Positions 6,945 to 12,893 of a stretch of 12,893 bases of DNA are shown piece after piece. The notes beneath the pieces are model-generated. The model saw only the letters and a program-made list of their open reading frames with translations. It ran no database searches and was not told the origin of the DNA. The translations under genes and the position numbers were made by a program. Origin of the DNA: Candidatus Bathyarchaeota archaeon (GTDB taxonomy: Archaea; Thermoproteota; Bathyarchaeia; Bathyarchaeales; UBA233). Where the stretch lies: positions 1 to 12,893 of the forward strand of contig JARYMR010000035.1 in assembly GCA_029907045.1 (NCBI GenBank). The letters are read 5' to 3'. Each line of letters starts with the position of its first letter. Position 1 is the stretch's first letter.

Positions 6945-7334
6945 TTAGGCAGAACGTTCACATATTGAACACTTGCATGTTTTTAAAGCGGGTAAGTCTT
7001 TTTGATGCAGTTCGCAAATAATCTCTTTAGATCTTATCTTAGCGCATATATCGCATAATTGTTCCACAACCCCTTCTATTGAAGCATCGCCTTTCGCTAA
7101 TGCATCCGCAATTTTCGAAATTCCTTTTATCACTTCTTCAGAACGCCCTATCTCCTCTAAAAGCGCGGAACCTCTTTCTCCTTTCAAATATTGAGTTATT
7201 GCAGCGGGTGTTAACTCCATTTTCGTGGACGCCTCAATCTTGCGCATGTTATACTTCTCCATCAGTTCCTTCATTACCAGCACTCTGATTGCGGGAAGCA
7301 CATGTTTTACTATTATTACGCATGGTGGTTTCAT
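6945..7334 (-). CDS. Cys-rich archaeal HTH transcriptional regulator
   Basis: A 129-residue DNA-binding protein. Residues 31-52 (RKIEASTKMELTPAAITQYLKG) form a Xre-like helix-turn-helix, followed by GERG and a helical segment. The C-terminal end carries Cys94, 97, 107, 120, 122 and 125 plus His110 (CDIC, CELH, CKCSIC), a likely metal or Fe-S site seen in related archaeal regulators. The ATG 7334 start gives a very short leader from the shared TATA box at 7366-7373. It is divergent from the SerK-like/CysK pair, and two identical-type dyads lie in the common promoter, so autoregulation and control of the cysteine operon are the natural reading. A sulfur, redox or metal signal through the Cys cluster is inference. 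Confidence 0.8.
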   Translation of the reverse strand: MKPPCVIIVKHVLPAIRVLVMKELMEKYNMRKIEASTKMELTPAAITQYLKGERGSALLEEIGRSEEVIKGISKIADALAKGDASIEGVVEQLCDICAKIRSKEIICELHQKDLPALKTCKCSICERSA

Positions 7335-7365
7335 TTTGTTTCCCTTGTTTATTTAGGCATTAAGC

Positions 7366-7407
7366 TTATATATGTTTAACGGCGTTAAATTCTTTAACAC
7401 TGTTAAA
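7366..7407. promoter_or_regulatory. Divergent promoter with two TTTAAC-N3-GTTAAA operators
   Basis: TTATATAT (7366-7373) can act as a TATA box in both directions. Two perfect dyads follow: TTTAAC GGC GTTAAA at 7375-7389 and TTTAAC ACT GTTAAA at 7393-7407, centred 18 bp apart. For the + operon they lie between the TATA box and the predicted start near 7394 and over it, so a bound protein would repress. For the - strand regulator they abut the upstream (BRE) side of the TATA box. AGGAG at 7411-7415 then serves ATG 7422. The divergent HTH protein is the obvious candidate ligand. Confidence 0.75.
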
Positions 7408-7421
7408 AAAAGGAGAAGTCC

Positions 7422-7844
7422 ATGCTCAACCTACAACTAAAAACAGTCAAACTAAACAAACTAAAACAACACGAAGAAGTTGACCCCACACACCTAAAAG
7501 AGTTAAAAGAAGAAATAGCCTCAGACAAAATCCTGAAATTCGCCATAGTCGTCGACAAAAACACAAACGTCATTCTTGATGGGCAACATAGGTTCAACGC
7601 CATCAAAGAATTAGGATGCAAACGCATCCCAGTAGTATACGTTGATTACTATTCACCAGAAATAGAAGTTCAAAGCTGGAAGAGTAACCCTCACTTAACT
7701 AAAAAAGATGTTGTAGAGGCTGGTTTAAGTGGAAGAAAATTTCCACCGAAAACCTCAAAACACATGATAAGAAATGGCAGCTCATTACATCACATATCAG
7801 CCATAGAGAAATGCGTAAACATTCCATTAGAAAAATTAAGGTGA
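7422..7844 (+). CDS. SerK-like (ParB-fold) serine kinase candidate
   Basis: A 140-residue protein with the ParB N-terminal fold: LKQHEEVDPTHLKELKEEI (14-32), then VILDGQHRFNAIKELG (quoted in part, about residues 49-65) with the ParB-type DGQHR motif. In archaeal ADP-dependent L-serine kinase (SerK) and staphylococcal SbnI the same fold makes O-phospho-L-serine, and a Glu in an HE-type segment near the N terminus is catalytic; Glu18 or Glu19 here would fit. There is no HTH or C-terminal ParB dimer domain, which argues against a partition protein. AGGAG precedes ATG 7422. The cysteine synthase starts 7 bp after the stop, so the pair would convert serine to O-phosphoserine and then to cysteine. 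Kinase activity is inferred from fold and context. Confidence 0.7.
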   Translation: MLNLQLKTVKLNKLKQHEEVDPTHLKELKEEIASDKILKFAIVVDKNTNVILDGQHRFNAIKELGCKRIPVVYVDYYSPEIEVQSWKSNPHLTKKDVVEAGLSGRKFPPKTSKHMIRNGSSLHHISAIEKCVNIPLEKLR

Positions 7845-7851
7845 CTTAAAA

Positions 7852-8763
7852 ATGATTGTGGCTAATGATATAACTCAACTTATCGGTAAAACGCCCATGG
7901 TCAAAATAAACAGGCTTACAGAACCAAGCGACGCTAAAGTTTATGCAAAATTAGAATGGTACAATATTGGCGGTTCTGTTAAAGACAGAATGGCATTATA
8001 CCTAATAGAATATGCAGAAGCCGCTGGCAAAATCACCAAAGATAAAAAAATCTTGGAAGCGACGTCTGGAAACACTGGGATAGCATTGGCTATGATAGCT
8101 GCAGCAAAAGGCTACAAAATATGCATTGTAATGCCAGACTCCGTAAGCATTGAAAGAAGGAAGATTTTAGAGGCGTATGGAGCTGAGCTAATTCTATCAC
8201 CTGGCGAAAAGGGAACTGGAGGAGCCATAGAACTCAAACAAAAACTTCTCCAAAACCATCCAGGCGAATACATAAATTTGGACCAATTTAAAGACCCAGC
8301 AAACATCCTCGCCCATTATCAAACAACGGGCAAAGAAATTCTTGAACAAACCAGGGGCAAAGTGGACATGATAATAGTTGGTGTTGGAACTGCTGGCACA
8401 GGTGTTGGAGTCTCTTTACGAGTTAAGGGTTATAATCCCAACATAAAAATGGTTGGTGTAATGCCAAGCCTAGGCGTAAAAATCCAAGGTTTAAGAAACC
8501 CGAAAGAACCCTACCCCACACAGCTTTTCAGACTAGAATGCTTTGACGAAATTGTTGAGATTTCCAAGGATGAAGTGCCTAAAACTTTTGAGGTGGCGCG
8601 AAGAGCTGCAAAAGAAGAGGGACTACTTATCGGTATGAGTTCAGGAGCAATTCTATATGTCGCATTGAAAAAAGCAAAAGAACTTGGAGGAAATAAGACA
8701 ATAATTGCGGTTCTACCAGATTCGGGAGAAAAATATCTAAGCACACCACTCTTCAAAGAATGA
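7852..8763 (+). CDS. cysK: PLP-dependent cysteine synthase / O-phosphoserine sulfhydrylase
   Basis: A 303-residue fold type II PLP enzyme that adds sulfide to an activated serine to give cysteine. Motifs: GKTPMVKI, GGSVKDR (the Lys is the expected PLP Schiff base), EATSGNTGIALAM (phosphate and substrate loop), GVGTAGTGVG (PLP phosphate cup, with Ala where many enzymes have Gly) and PDSGEKYLST at the C terminus. GGTGA overlaps the end of the serK-like gene 7 bases before the ATG, so the two are translated as an operon. No serine acetyltransferase is present in the window, and the neighbour is a SerK-like protein, so O-phosphoserine is a more likely substrate than O-acetylserine. A cystathionine beta-synthase role is less likely given the length. 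Confidence 0.92.
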   Translation: MIVANDITQLIGKTPMVKINRLTEPSDAKVYAKLEWYNIGGSVKDRMALYLIEYAEAAGKITKDKKILEATSGNTGIALAMIAAAKGYKICIVMPDSVSIERRKILEAYGAELILSPGEKGTGGAIELKQKLLQNHPGEYINLDQFKDPANILAHYQTTGKEILEQTRGKVDMIIVGVGTAGTGVGVSLRVKGYNPNIKMVGVMPSLGVKIQGLRNPKEPYPTQLFRLECFDEIVEISKDEVPKTFEVARRAAKEEGLLIGMSSGAILYVALKKAKELGGNKTIIAVLPDSGEKYLSTPLFKE

Positions 8764-8855
8764 ACTTCATAAAAATGAGAGAACCTTAGGGTACCGAAAG
8801 AGCGTTGTGTCGCATAAAGTAAGCTTAAATTCTTTGCGCCTTCTTGCATGGATGA

Positions 8856-9827
8856 CTAAAAAGCTTCAATTTTGTTATTAAAAGGTGCAACTCTTTTTGC
8901 AACTTTAAGCATTCTAAGCCATTCCGTGTCAGATAAGAATAAACCCGAGTATGCTCCAGCATAACAAGCTATTCCACATCTTTCGCATATGGGTTTAACT
9001 CCATTATCGTTTGTGTTAGATATGACACAAGATTGTTTTGTTTTGCCGCTGCTATCCAAATTTACAAAAAACCAGTTTGGACAATACACAGTCCATTTTC
9101 CATCTCTAAAGAGATTTAATTGCTTCGATGTGTTAGCAATAAAATCTGGGTATCTTTCTTTTATTTTTAGTAACTTATCTATGGTATTGTTTCTCACCTT
9201 CCCATATGGCAGCCATAATTTATCATCATAAGAAAAAGGTGTGTGGAATTGGAATGTGAAGGCTTTGGCGAAGTTGTACCATTCATTAACAATATCTTCT
9301 ACGCATTTATAGTTTAAACTGTTTATCGTCATGTTAATGACCACATTCACTTCTGGATGATCAAGAACGTTTTGTTTTACCTTTCTATATACTCCTACAC
9401 CTCTAATTGCGTCGTGAATACTTTCTGTTCCATCAATTGAAATGAAATATCCCACACCAAAATCGATTAATGGCAATGTTCCATTTGTCACTACAGTAAC
9501 GTAGCGCCATTTCATCTCGCTGATAATGACCTCAATAACGTCTGGTCTAAGAAGTGGTTCGCCGCCCGTAAGACTGACAGACACCACATCATTTTTTATG
9601 AATTTTTCCCTTATGACGTTTCTCCACTCATCAGCACTTAACTCTTTATGCGGCGTTCTATTCAGCCACCAATAACAATGTTTACACTTTAGGTTGCAAG
9701 AATTCGTAATGTCGGCAGACCCAAATATGGGTAACTTTTTCTTAAAATATTTTATTTGAATTATTTTACAAGCAACCTTTGTAACGCCAACTAGTTTTTT
9801 CAAATTAGAAGACCAGCGCATAATCAA
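8856..9827 (-). CDS. Radical SAM protein with C-terminal Cys cluster
   Basis: A 323-residue radical SAM enzyme. SCNLKCKHCYW (Cys44, 48, 51) binds the SAM-cleaving 4Fe-4S cluster, and SLTGGEPLLRPDV (GGE at 88-90) is the SAM-binding motif; TNGTLPL and SIDGTESIHD continue the barrel. The C-terminal third has Cys249, 267, 281, 284 and 288 (CERCGIAC), a SPASM-like region that may hold an auxiliary cluster. The TTG 9827 start is favoured because GAAGG lies 7 bases upstream within the end of the preceding small ORF; ATG 9821 is the alternative. Such enzymes modify peptides, lipids or cofactors, and I cannot name the substrate. It produces 5'-deoxyadenosine, a possible substrate of the deaminase family at the left of the window. 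Confidence 0.85.
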   Translation of the reverse strand: MIMRWSSNLKKLVGVTKVACKIIQIKYFKKKLPIFGSADITNSCNLKCKHCYWWLNRTPHKELSADEWRNVIREKFIKNDVVSVSLTGGEPLLRPDVIEVIISEMKWRYVTVVTNGTLPLIDFGVGYFISIDGTESIHDAIRGVGVYRKVKQNVLDHPEVNVVINMTINSLNYKCVEDIVNEWYNFAKAFTFQFHTPFSYDDKLWLPYGKVRNNTIDKLLKIKERYPDFIANTSKQLNLFRDGKWTVYCPNWFFVNLDSSGKTKQSCVISNTNDNGVKPICERCGIACYAGAYSGLFLSDTEWLRMLKVAKRVAPFNNKIEAF

Positions 9828-9831
9828 TTAT

Positions 9832-9945
9832 TTACCTTCTCTTCTGTTTCTTTCCACCACGAGTTCTTCTAGTTTGATGACCTCTTGCTTTGTTACGGCG
9901 AATGCTCTCTTTGGCTTTTCTACGGGAGTCTTGTTCTCTACTCAA
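9832..9945 (-). CDS. Very basic 37-residue ORF upstream of the radical SAM gene
   Basis: The frame from TTG 9945 to TAA 9832 encodes a peptide dominated by Arg and Lys (SRREQ-like start is SREQDSRRKAKES, end RGGKKQKRR). It stops 4 bases before the radical SAM start and contains that gene's probable ribosome site. Its own ribosome site is weak (GAGAG). It could be a translated small peptide, the remnant of a larger gene, or just open sequence. The composition has no Cys, Ser/Thr core or leader pattern that would mark it as a typical modified-peptide precursor. Confidence 0.25.
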   Translation of the reverse strand: MSREQDSRRKAKESIRRNKARGHQTRRTRGGKKQKRR

Positions 9946-10082
9946 GCTAATTCATCTCTCTCAAATATTAACAGCGTCCTTTCCAAAAAACCTTCTGATA
10001 TCAACCTACGTAATGGTTTGCGTAAGCGCTCTGGGGGATAGGCTTAATATGGGTTTAAATTCTCGGTTAAAATTTAATATTG

Positions 10083-10250
10083 TTACCCAGCTTGCCAAGC
10101 CAACCAGATTAGTTCAACGTCTTTTTCAGCTATTATTTGATGAATGCAGTTTTTGGGTATGTAGATGGCGGTCTTAGATTTTATTCTAAATTTTTGGTTT
10201 CCTATAATTGCTTTACCTTTTCCTTTGAGGATATGAACATTTGGGGCCAT
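10083..10250 (-). pseudogene. Detached cupin C-terminal half, out of frame with its upstream part
   Basis: From ATG 10250 to TAA 10083 the frame encodes 55 residues that read as the second half of a small cupin: APNVHILKGKGKAIIGNQKF, then KTAIYIPKNCIHQIIAEKDV and ELIWLAWQAG. The GKGKAIIG turn, the IPKNCIHQII motif with its His and the final WLAW strand are typical of metal-type cupins. The first half of the same domain (KLHPEFAGQAHGAHPIPLVY to GETLNKEGEKDP) lies just upstream in a different frame. One extra C in the CCC run at 10251-10253 would join them as GEKDP-MAPNVHIL. It might be translated alone from ATG 10250, but a lone half-cupin would not fold normally. Confidence 0.7.
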
Positions 10251-10777
10251 GGGTCCTTTTCCCCTTCTTTATTCAAGGTTTCTCCACTTTTTACCAAAAA
10301 CCAACTGCATCGTAGCCCATTCCAGTAAACCAAGGGAATCGGGTGTGCTCCATGAGCTTGCCCCGCAAATTCTGGATGTAGCTTTTTAACTTTTACTTTT
10401 CCTGAAGTAAATAGATAGGTAAGAAGTGCTTTGATAGTCTCCCAAACTTCTTTACTCCGATCCTTATTGTAAACTTCAAATTCTATGGGTCTCACCTCAT
10501 CTGAGCGAGTTCTTCCAGCAAGTGCAAAGGCATCAGCTTTTCCATGAATGATTTCTCGAAAAGTCTGGTTGCTCATGGATATTTTGAAGTCGGGATGGAC
10601 AGATCCTTTAACAACGCTTGCCTTGTCGCTAAGTATTAAGGTGGCTACATCGCCGGTATCTAAAAGTTCGATGCATGCTCTTATTTCGCCCTTGCTTGGC
10701 ACAAGTAAGTCTGAATAAAGTGTAGTTTCTTCGAGTAACTTTCTGAGAGTATTCGCAAATGTATTCATACCATTCAC
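10202..10777 (-). CDS. SCP2-domain protein fused to a frameshifted cupin
   Basis: A 191-codon frame starting at GTG 10777 or, more likely, ATG 10768. Residues about 25-105 form an SCP2-like (sterol carrier/lipid-binding) domain with VATLILSDKASVVKGSV and ISMSNQTFREIIHGKADAFAL as typical segments. Residues 128-175 begin a cupin domain (HPEFAGQAHGAHPIPLVYW, WFLVKSGETLN). After Asp175 the frame leaves the cupin and ends in 16 unrelated residues (from PWPQMFISS to KVKQL). The rest of the cupin continues in the -1 frame from 10250. The undamaged gene would span 10083-10777 and make about 231 residues. SCP2 and cupin in one chain is an unusual pairing; lipid or ligand binding is the only role I can infer. 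Confidence 0.75.
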   Translation of the reverse strand: MNGMNTFANTLRKLLEETTLYSDLLVPSKGEIRACIELLDTGDVATLILSDKASVVKGSVHPDFKISMSNQTFREIIHGKADAFALAGRTRSDEVRPIEFEVYNKDRSKEVWETIKALLTYLFTSGKVKVKKLHPEFAGQAHGAHPIPLVYWNGLRCSWFLVKSGETLNKEGEKDPWPQMFISSKEKVKQL

Positions 10778-10974
10778 TCTTCAGAACTTTATTTTTAGTC
10801 TGGTTTCTATTATTACTTCTGCAAACTATTAATTATGAATGAACGACACCTTGTCTCTAAAGAAGGAATGAAAAATCTCAGCAAACTTGTCTTAGAAACG
10901 CGAGCCATAAGGTTTATGCGTTTACAGAAAAACATTGAATAATAGGAAATTACGGAGGCAAGGTTTAAGGGAAA

Positions 10975-11541
10975 ATGATTATAAGTAAAGCAGAGATGGT
11001 TTTGAGGGAAATCGAAGAGGCATCAAGGAGAAGGTTCCTTCCTATCATAGGACCAAACAGAGGCCGAATTTTGGTGGAAGTTATTCGTGAGGTCAAGCCT
11101 AAACGCATTTTGGAGATCGGGACTCTCATTGGGTACTCAGCAATTCTCATGGGGAAAGAACTTGGGAGTGACGCTCACCTAATCACTATTGAAATCGACG
11201 CAAACAATGCAAAAATAGCAGAGGAGAACATACGAAGGGCAGATATACTGCCAACCGTGGAGGTGCTGGTCGGCGACGCCATTGATGTTATACCAAGACT
11301 GAAAGGCATGTTTGACCTAGTCTTCATAGACGCTGAAAAAGCACAGTATCTAGACTATCTACAATTGGTCGAAGAAAAACTCCACAAAGGAAGCGTAATA
11401 GTTGCAGACAATGCGGAACACGCGCCATCATACCTAAAATACGTGAGAACTTCAGGAAAATATAGCAGCAAATTTATACTGGGCAACCAATCTCGTAAAC
11501 ACCGCCAGGAGGAAGGAATTGAGGTAAGCGTCAAGCTATAG
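10975..11541 (+). CDS. Class I SAM-dependent O-methyltransferase (COMT-like)
   Basis: A 188-residue Rossmann methyltransferase of the catechol/caffeoyl-CoA O-methyltransferase group. Motif I is ILEIGTLIGYSAI (45-57), the acidic ribose-binding residue is in TIEIDAN (71-77), GDA follows at 100-102, DLVFIDAEKAQY (114-125) is motif IV, and VADNA (143-147) is the third metal-ligand segment. The Asp/Asp/Asn set matches the divalent-metal ligands of this family. GGAGG lies upstream of ATG 10975, and a TATA-like GGTTTATG (about 10911-10918) could serve as a promoter. The C terminus GIEVSVKL is the normal family end, so the gene is complete. It makes SAH, which the left-hand genes would recycle. Substrate unknown. 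Confidence 0.88.
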   Translation: MIISKAEMVLREIEEASRRRFLPIIGPNRGRILVEVIREVKPKRILEIGTLIGYSAILMGKELGSDAHLITIEIDANNAKIAEENIRRADILPTVEVLVGDAIDVIPRLKGMFDLVFIDAEKAQYLDYLQLVEEKLHKGSVIVADNAEHAPSYLKYVRTSGKYSSKFILGNQSRKHRQEEGIEVSVKL

Positions 11542-11608
11542 AAAACTTCAACATACACCAACTGTTCGTAAGCGCCGGGGAAGGATTTCAGCACCAATTT
11601 ACTAGCAA

Positions 11609-11657
11609 AGCATGTTATATATGTTTGGCGAGAGTTCGACTCTCTCTTGGGCTACCA
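11609..11657 (+). tRNA. tRNA 3'-portion fragment (anticodon arm to CCA)
   Basis: GAGAG-TTCGACT-CTCTC (11630-11646) is a perfect T arm, followed by TTGGGCT, discriminator A and encoded CCA (11655-11657). Before it, AGCAT (11609-11613), a 7-base loop GTTATAT with T at position 33, and ATGTT (11621-11625) form an anticodon-like arm with one G-T pair; TGGC is a short variable loop. I find no matching 5' acceptor (about AGCCCAA) or D arm upstream, so it is not a complete gene. It looks like a tRNA remnant or an attachment-site scar from an element that used a tRNA 3' end. The anticodon arm match may be partly chance. Confidence 0.45.
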
Positions 11658-11702
11658 TAAACCAAGTCAGGTCTACGTTCAAACTCTCGGTTTGCACTAA
11701 TG

Positions 11703-11740
11703 GCAAAAGAAGACTTCGCGTCTACTCTTTTTTCTTCTGC
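11703..11740. terminator. Hairpin downstream of the RelE-like gene
   Basis: GCAAAAGAA (11703-11711) pairs with TTCTTCTGC (11732-11740), one G-T wobble, and GAC/GTC (11712-11714 with 11720-11722) extends it with an internal bulge. It lies just past the toxin stop (11752) on the - strand and has a T-rich arm, so it may end the toxin-antitoxin transcript. Confidence 0.35.
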
Positions 11741-11751
11741 TAGATCATCAT

Positions 11752-12021
11752 CTAGAACAGTTTCGAAAAATCGTCATAAACCTTCTTCCTATGCCCAATA
11801 AACAGTACTACAACCTGCCTTCTGGTTCTGTCAATTTCGTAGATCGCACGATAATCTCCTATTCTAAGGCTCCAGAAGTTCGAATGTCTCAGAGCTTTTC
11901 CAACTCTTTCAGGATTATCCTTCAAATCCCTTAGCCTTTCTACTATTCTTGTTCTTGTTGCATTCTCGATCTTTTCCAGTTCTTTAGCAGCTTTTGGGTG
12001 CAAAAGTACAGTGAAACCCAC
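11752..12021 (-). CDS. RelE/ParE-superfamily toxin
   Basis: An 89-residue protein with the RelE fold: VLLHPKAAKELEKI helix start, LRDLKDNP, then WSLRIGDYRAIYEID and VVVLFIGHRKKVYDDF. Arg53, Arg58, His77, Arg78 and Tyr82 sit where RelE-type mRNA interferases keep basic and aromatic active-site residues. The start is GTG 12021, whose G is shared with the TAG stop of the antitoxin (a 1-base overlap), so the two are translationally coupled. ParE-type gyrase inhibition is less likely because the C-terminal GHRKKVY pattern is RelE-like. It is part of a two-gene toxin-antitoxin operon with its own operator-containing promoter. Confidence 0.88.
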   Translation of the reverse strand: MGFTVLLHPKAAKELEKIENATRTRIVERLRDLKDNPERVGKALRHSNFWSLRIGDYRAIYEIDRTRRQVVVLFIGHRKKVYDDFSKLF

Positions 12022-12239
12022 TACAATTCCTCAAGCGGAATGAGGGACTCTGGATGTTTCTTTGCTTCCTCGCTACGTTTTGTCAACATCTTGAAGAATT
12101 CACGCGTCTTTTCGCGTTCTTCATAAAAAGCTAGTATCGTTTTTATGGCATCGCTTCGGCTTTTGAACTTACCCTCGGCTACCCACTTGTCTATCTCCTT
12201 AAGCATCTTTTCAGGTAATCGAAGCTGAACTTGAGTCAA
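12021..12239 (-). CDS. Ribbon-helix-helix (CopG-type) antitoxin
   Basis: A 72-residue RHH antitoxin. Residues 2-8 (TQVQLRL) are the DNA-contacting beta strand, with helix one at about 10-22 and helix two at about 27-42 (KSRSDAIKTILAFYEE). The charged C-terminal half (REFFKMLTKRSEEAKKHPES) would wrap and neutralise the toxin. The start is TTG 12239, with GGTGAT (12245-12250) 5 bases upstream; no ATG fits. It is expected to bind the 18-bp palindrome directly upstream and autorepress with the toxin as co-repressor. Confidence 0.85.
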   Translation of the reverse strand: MTQVQLRLPEKMLKEIDKWVAEGKFKSRSDAIKTILAFYEEREKTREFFKMLTKRSEEAKKHPESLIPLEEL

Positions 12240-12250
12240 ACCAGATCACC

Positions 12251-12268
12251 GTAAACAATACTGTTTAC
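12251..12268. promoter_or_regulatory. 18-bp palindromic operator of the RelE/RHH operon
   Basis: GTAAACA-ATAC-TGTTTAC, a perfect 7-bp dyad, 12 bp before the antitoxin start. A TATA-like CGTTTAAGTG (- strand, 12273-12282) lies just upstream, giving a transcript start near 12252, so the dyad spans TATA-to-start. It is a typical site for an RHH autorepressor. Confidence 0.75.
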
Positions 12269-12291
12269 AAAACACTTAAACGTTTCTCTCT

Positions 12292-12828
12292 TCAAAGGCT
12301 GACCGTTTCTATTTCTCGCAGTATTCTTGCCAACAGCTTTGGTTCAATTCTAAAACCCTTGCCCACCAATGCCAGCACCATTTCTTTTGCTTCGGTTCTA
12401 TCAAGTAATTTCTCTCTTAATGCTTTCATAACGGCATAAAGTGTTCCTTTGACTTTCAAACCCAATGTTTCAGCGAATGCCCTCCCGCTGGATTCATCCA
12501 TTAGCAGTAACGCGTCGATTTTGCGTGCCAGTATTATCGCTTGTGCCTCCCCTAGATGGATTTCAAAGGCATGTTCCATCATCTTTTCGCAGAGCTTAAT
12601 CTCGCTTTCATTTAGTTTTGAGATTTTTATCCAGCCTTGTTCGATGCATTCTTTTATGGCAAGCGCGTCGCTGAACCCTTCTTTCAAGCCTTTCTCGACA
12701 GCTTCCCTGTAAACCTCTTCAGGGACAATCACTTCGCCGAAAAGTTTTTTGAGCAATGTAATTCTGCCTACTTTTGAGAGCCATATTAGAGGGCTTGTGT
12801 TGGAGACTATGGGCAAAGGAGCGTTCAT
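12292..12828 (-). CDS. PIN-domain toxin of the DUF3368 family
   Basis: A 178-residue PIN-like nuclease candidate. The N terminus IVSNTSPLIWLSKVG (7-21) has Asn where most PIN domains have the first catalytic Asp, as is common in DUF3368. VPEEVYREAVEKG (35-47) supplies a second acidic site, HLGEAQAIILA (91-101) the third, and LLLMDESSGRAFAE (107-120) the fourth, followed by KVKGTLYAVM. It starts with ATG 12828, 3 bases after the stop of a UPF0175-like antitoxin, the usual partner of this family. RNA cleavage as a VapC-like toxin is inferred from the fold. It is separated from the RelE pair by 52 bp that carry that pair's promoter. Confidence 0.85.
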   Translation of the reverse strand: MNAPLPIVSNTSPLIWLSKVGRITLLKKLFGEVIVPEEVYREAVEKGLKEGFSDALAIKECIEQGWIKISKLNESEIKLCEKMMEHAFEIHLGEAQAIILARKIDALLLMDESSGRAFAETLGLKVKGTLYAVMKALREKLLDRTEAKEMVLALVGKGFRIEPKLLARILREIETVSL

Positions 12829-12831
12829 CGC

Positions 12832-12893
12832 TTAAGCCTTCAGGTCCTCTTCTAAATCATGCTCTGAGTATTGGATGAGAACGCCTCTCTCTG
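12832..12893 (-). CDS. C-terminal end of a UPF0175-like antitoxin, cut by the window
   Basis: The last 20 codons on the - strand read ERGVLIQYSEHDLEEDLKA and stop at TAA 12832-12834. The YSEHDLEEDLKA segment matches the usual C-terminal end of small UPF0175 antitoxins, which pair with DUF3368 PIN proteins. Its stop is 3 bases before the toxin ATG. The gene begins beyond the right edge of the window. Confidence 0.7.
   Translation of the reverse strand, partial: ERGVLIQYSEHDLEEDLKA

Noticed and set aside
7422..7844. ParB partition protein of a plasmid-like element
   Set aside because: It lacks the HTH and dimer domains, has no ParA or parS nearby, and is operonic with cysteine synthase.
9890..10328. 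Two + strand frames between the radical SAM and SCP2 genes
   Set aside because: They are antisense to the basic ORF and to the cupin half, whose motifs are convincing on the - strand.
11571..11653. A complete tRNA gene beginning near AGCGCCG
   Set aside because: The acceptor would have two mismatches in seven and no D arm with the GG pair can be drawn; an intron-containing version also lacks a matching 5' half.
11542..11657. Open frame running from after the methyltransferase to TAA 11658-11660
   Set aside because: It has no start codon or ribosome site and crosses the tRNA-like T arm; the methyltransferase already has its normal family C terminus.
11675..11700. Second T-loop-like GTTCAAAC downstream of the tRNA fragment
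   Set aside because: The flanking bases do not form a 5-bp stem.

Overview
The window reads as chromosomal DNA from an archaeon, most likely a TACK lineage such as Bathyarchaeia. The lineage guess is inference from protein style. The archaeal assignment rests on TATA-like boxes about 25 bp before several predicted transcript starts, recurrent GGTGA(T/C) or GGAG Shine-Dalgarno sites, a ParB-like serine kinase candidate paired with a cysteine synthase, an archaeal-type SAH hydrolase, and PhoU/TrkA_C proteins. There is no long mobile element, rRNA, intact tRNA or CRISPR array.

Left part (1-2508, + strand): an amidohydrolase of the MTA/SAH deaminase family, cut by the window edge, is followed by an SAH hydrolase homologue. 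Together they look like an S-adenosylhomocysteine recycling unit, possibly running through S-inosylhomocysteine. Next comes a small two-helix membrane protein (2586-2903). On the - strand there is a tail-anchored protein (2982-3356) and a zinc-ribbon-like protein (3434-3832) whose conserved N-terminal half has no ATG, GTG or TTG start in frame.

Cation transport block (3932-6376, - strand): a duplicated MgtE/SLC41-type permease, then two tandem paralogues that each join a PhoU-like helical domain to a TrkA_C (RCK_C) domain. The 365 bp before the permease carry overlapping, mutually exclusive inverted repeats that could form a regulated leader.

Cysteine block (6945-8763): a Cys-rich helix-turn-helix regulator diverges from a SerK-like ParB-fold protein followed by a PLP cysteine synthase. 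The divergent promoter holds a shared TATA element and two TTTAAC-N3-GTTAAA dyads. The inferred pathway is serine to O-phosphoserine to cysteine.

Right part (8856-12893): a radical SAM protein is preceded by a very basic 37-codon ORF. An SCP2-domain/cupin fusion gene is interrupted by a one-base frameshift. A class I O-methyltransferase follows on the + strand. A tRNA 3'-portion fragment (anticodon arm to CCA) lies next to two toxin-antitoxin modules on the - strand: a RelE-like toxin with a CopG/RHH antitoxin and an 18-bp operator, and a DUF3368 PIN toxin with the tail of a UPF0175-like antitoxin. The tRNA scrap and toxin-antitoxin pairs suggest a former integration site.
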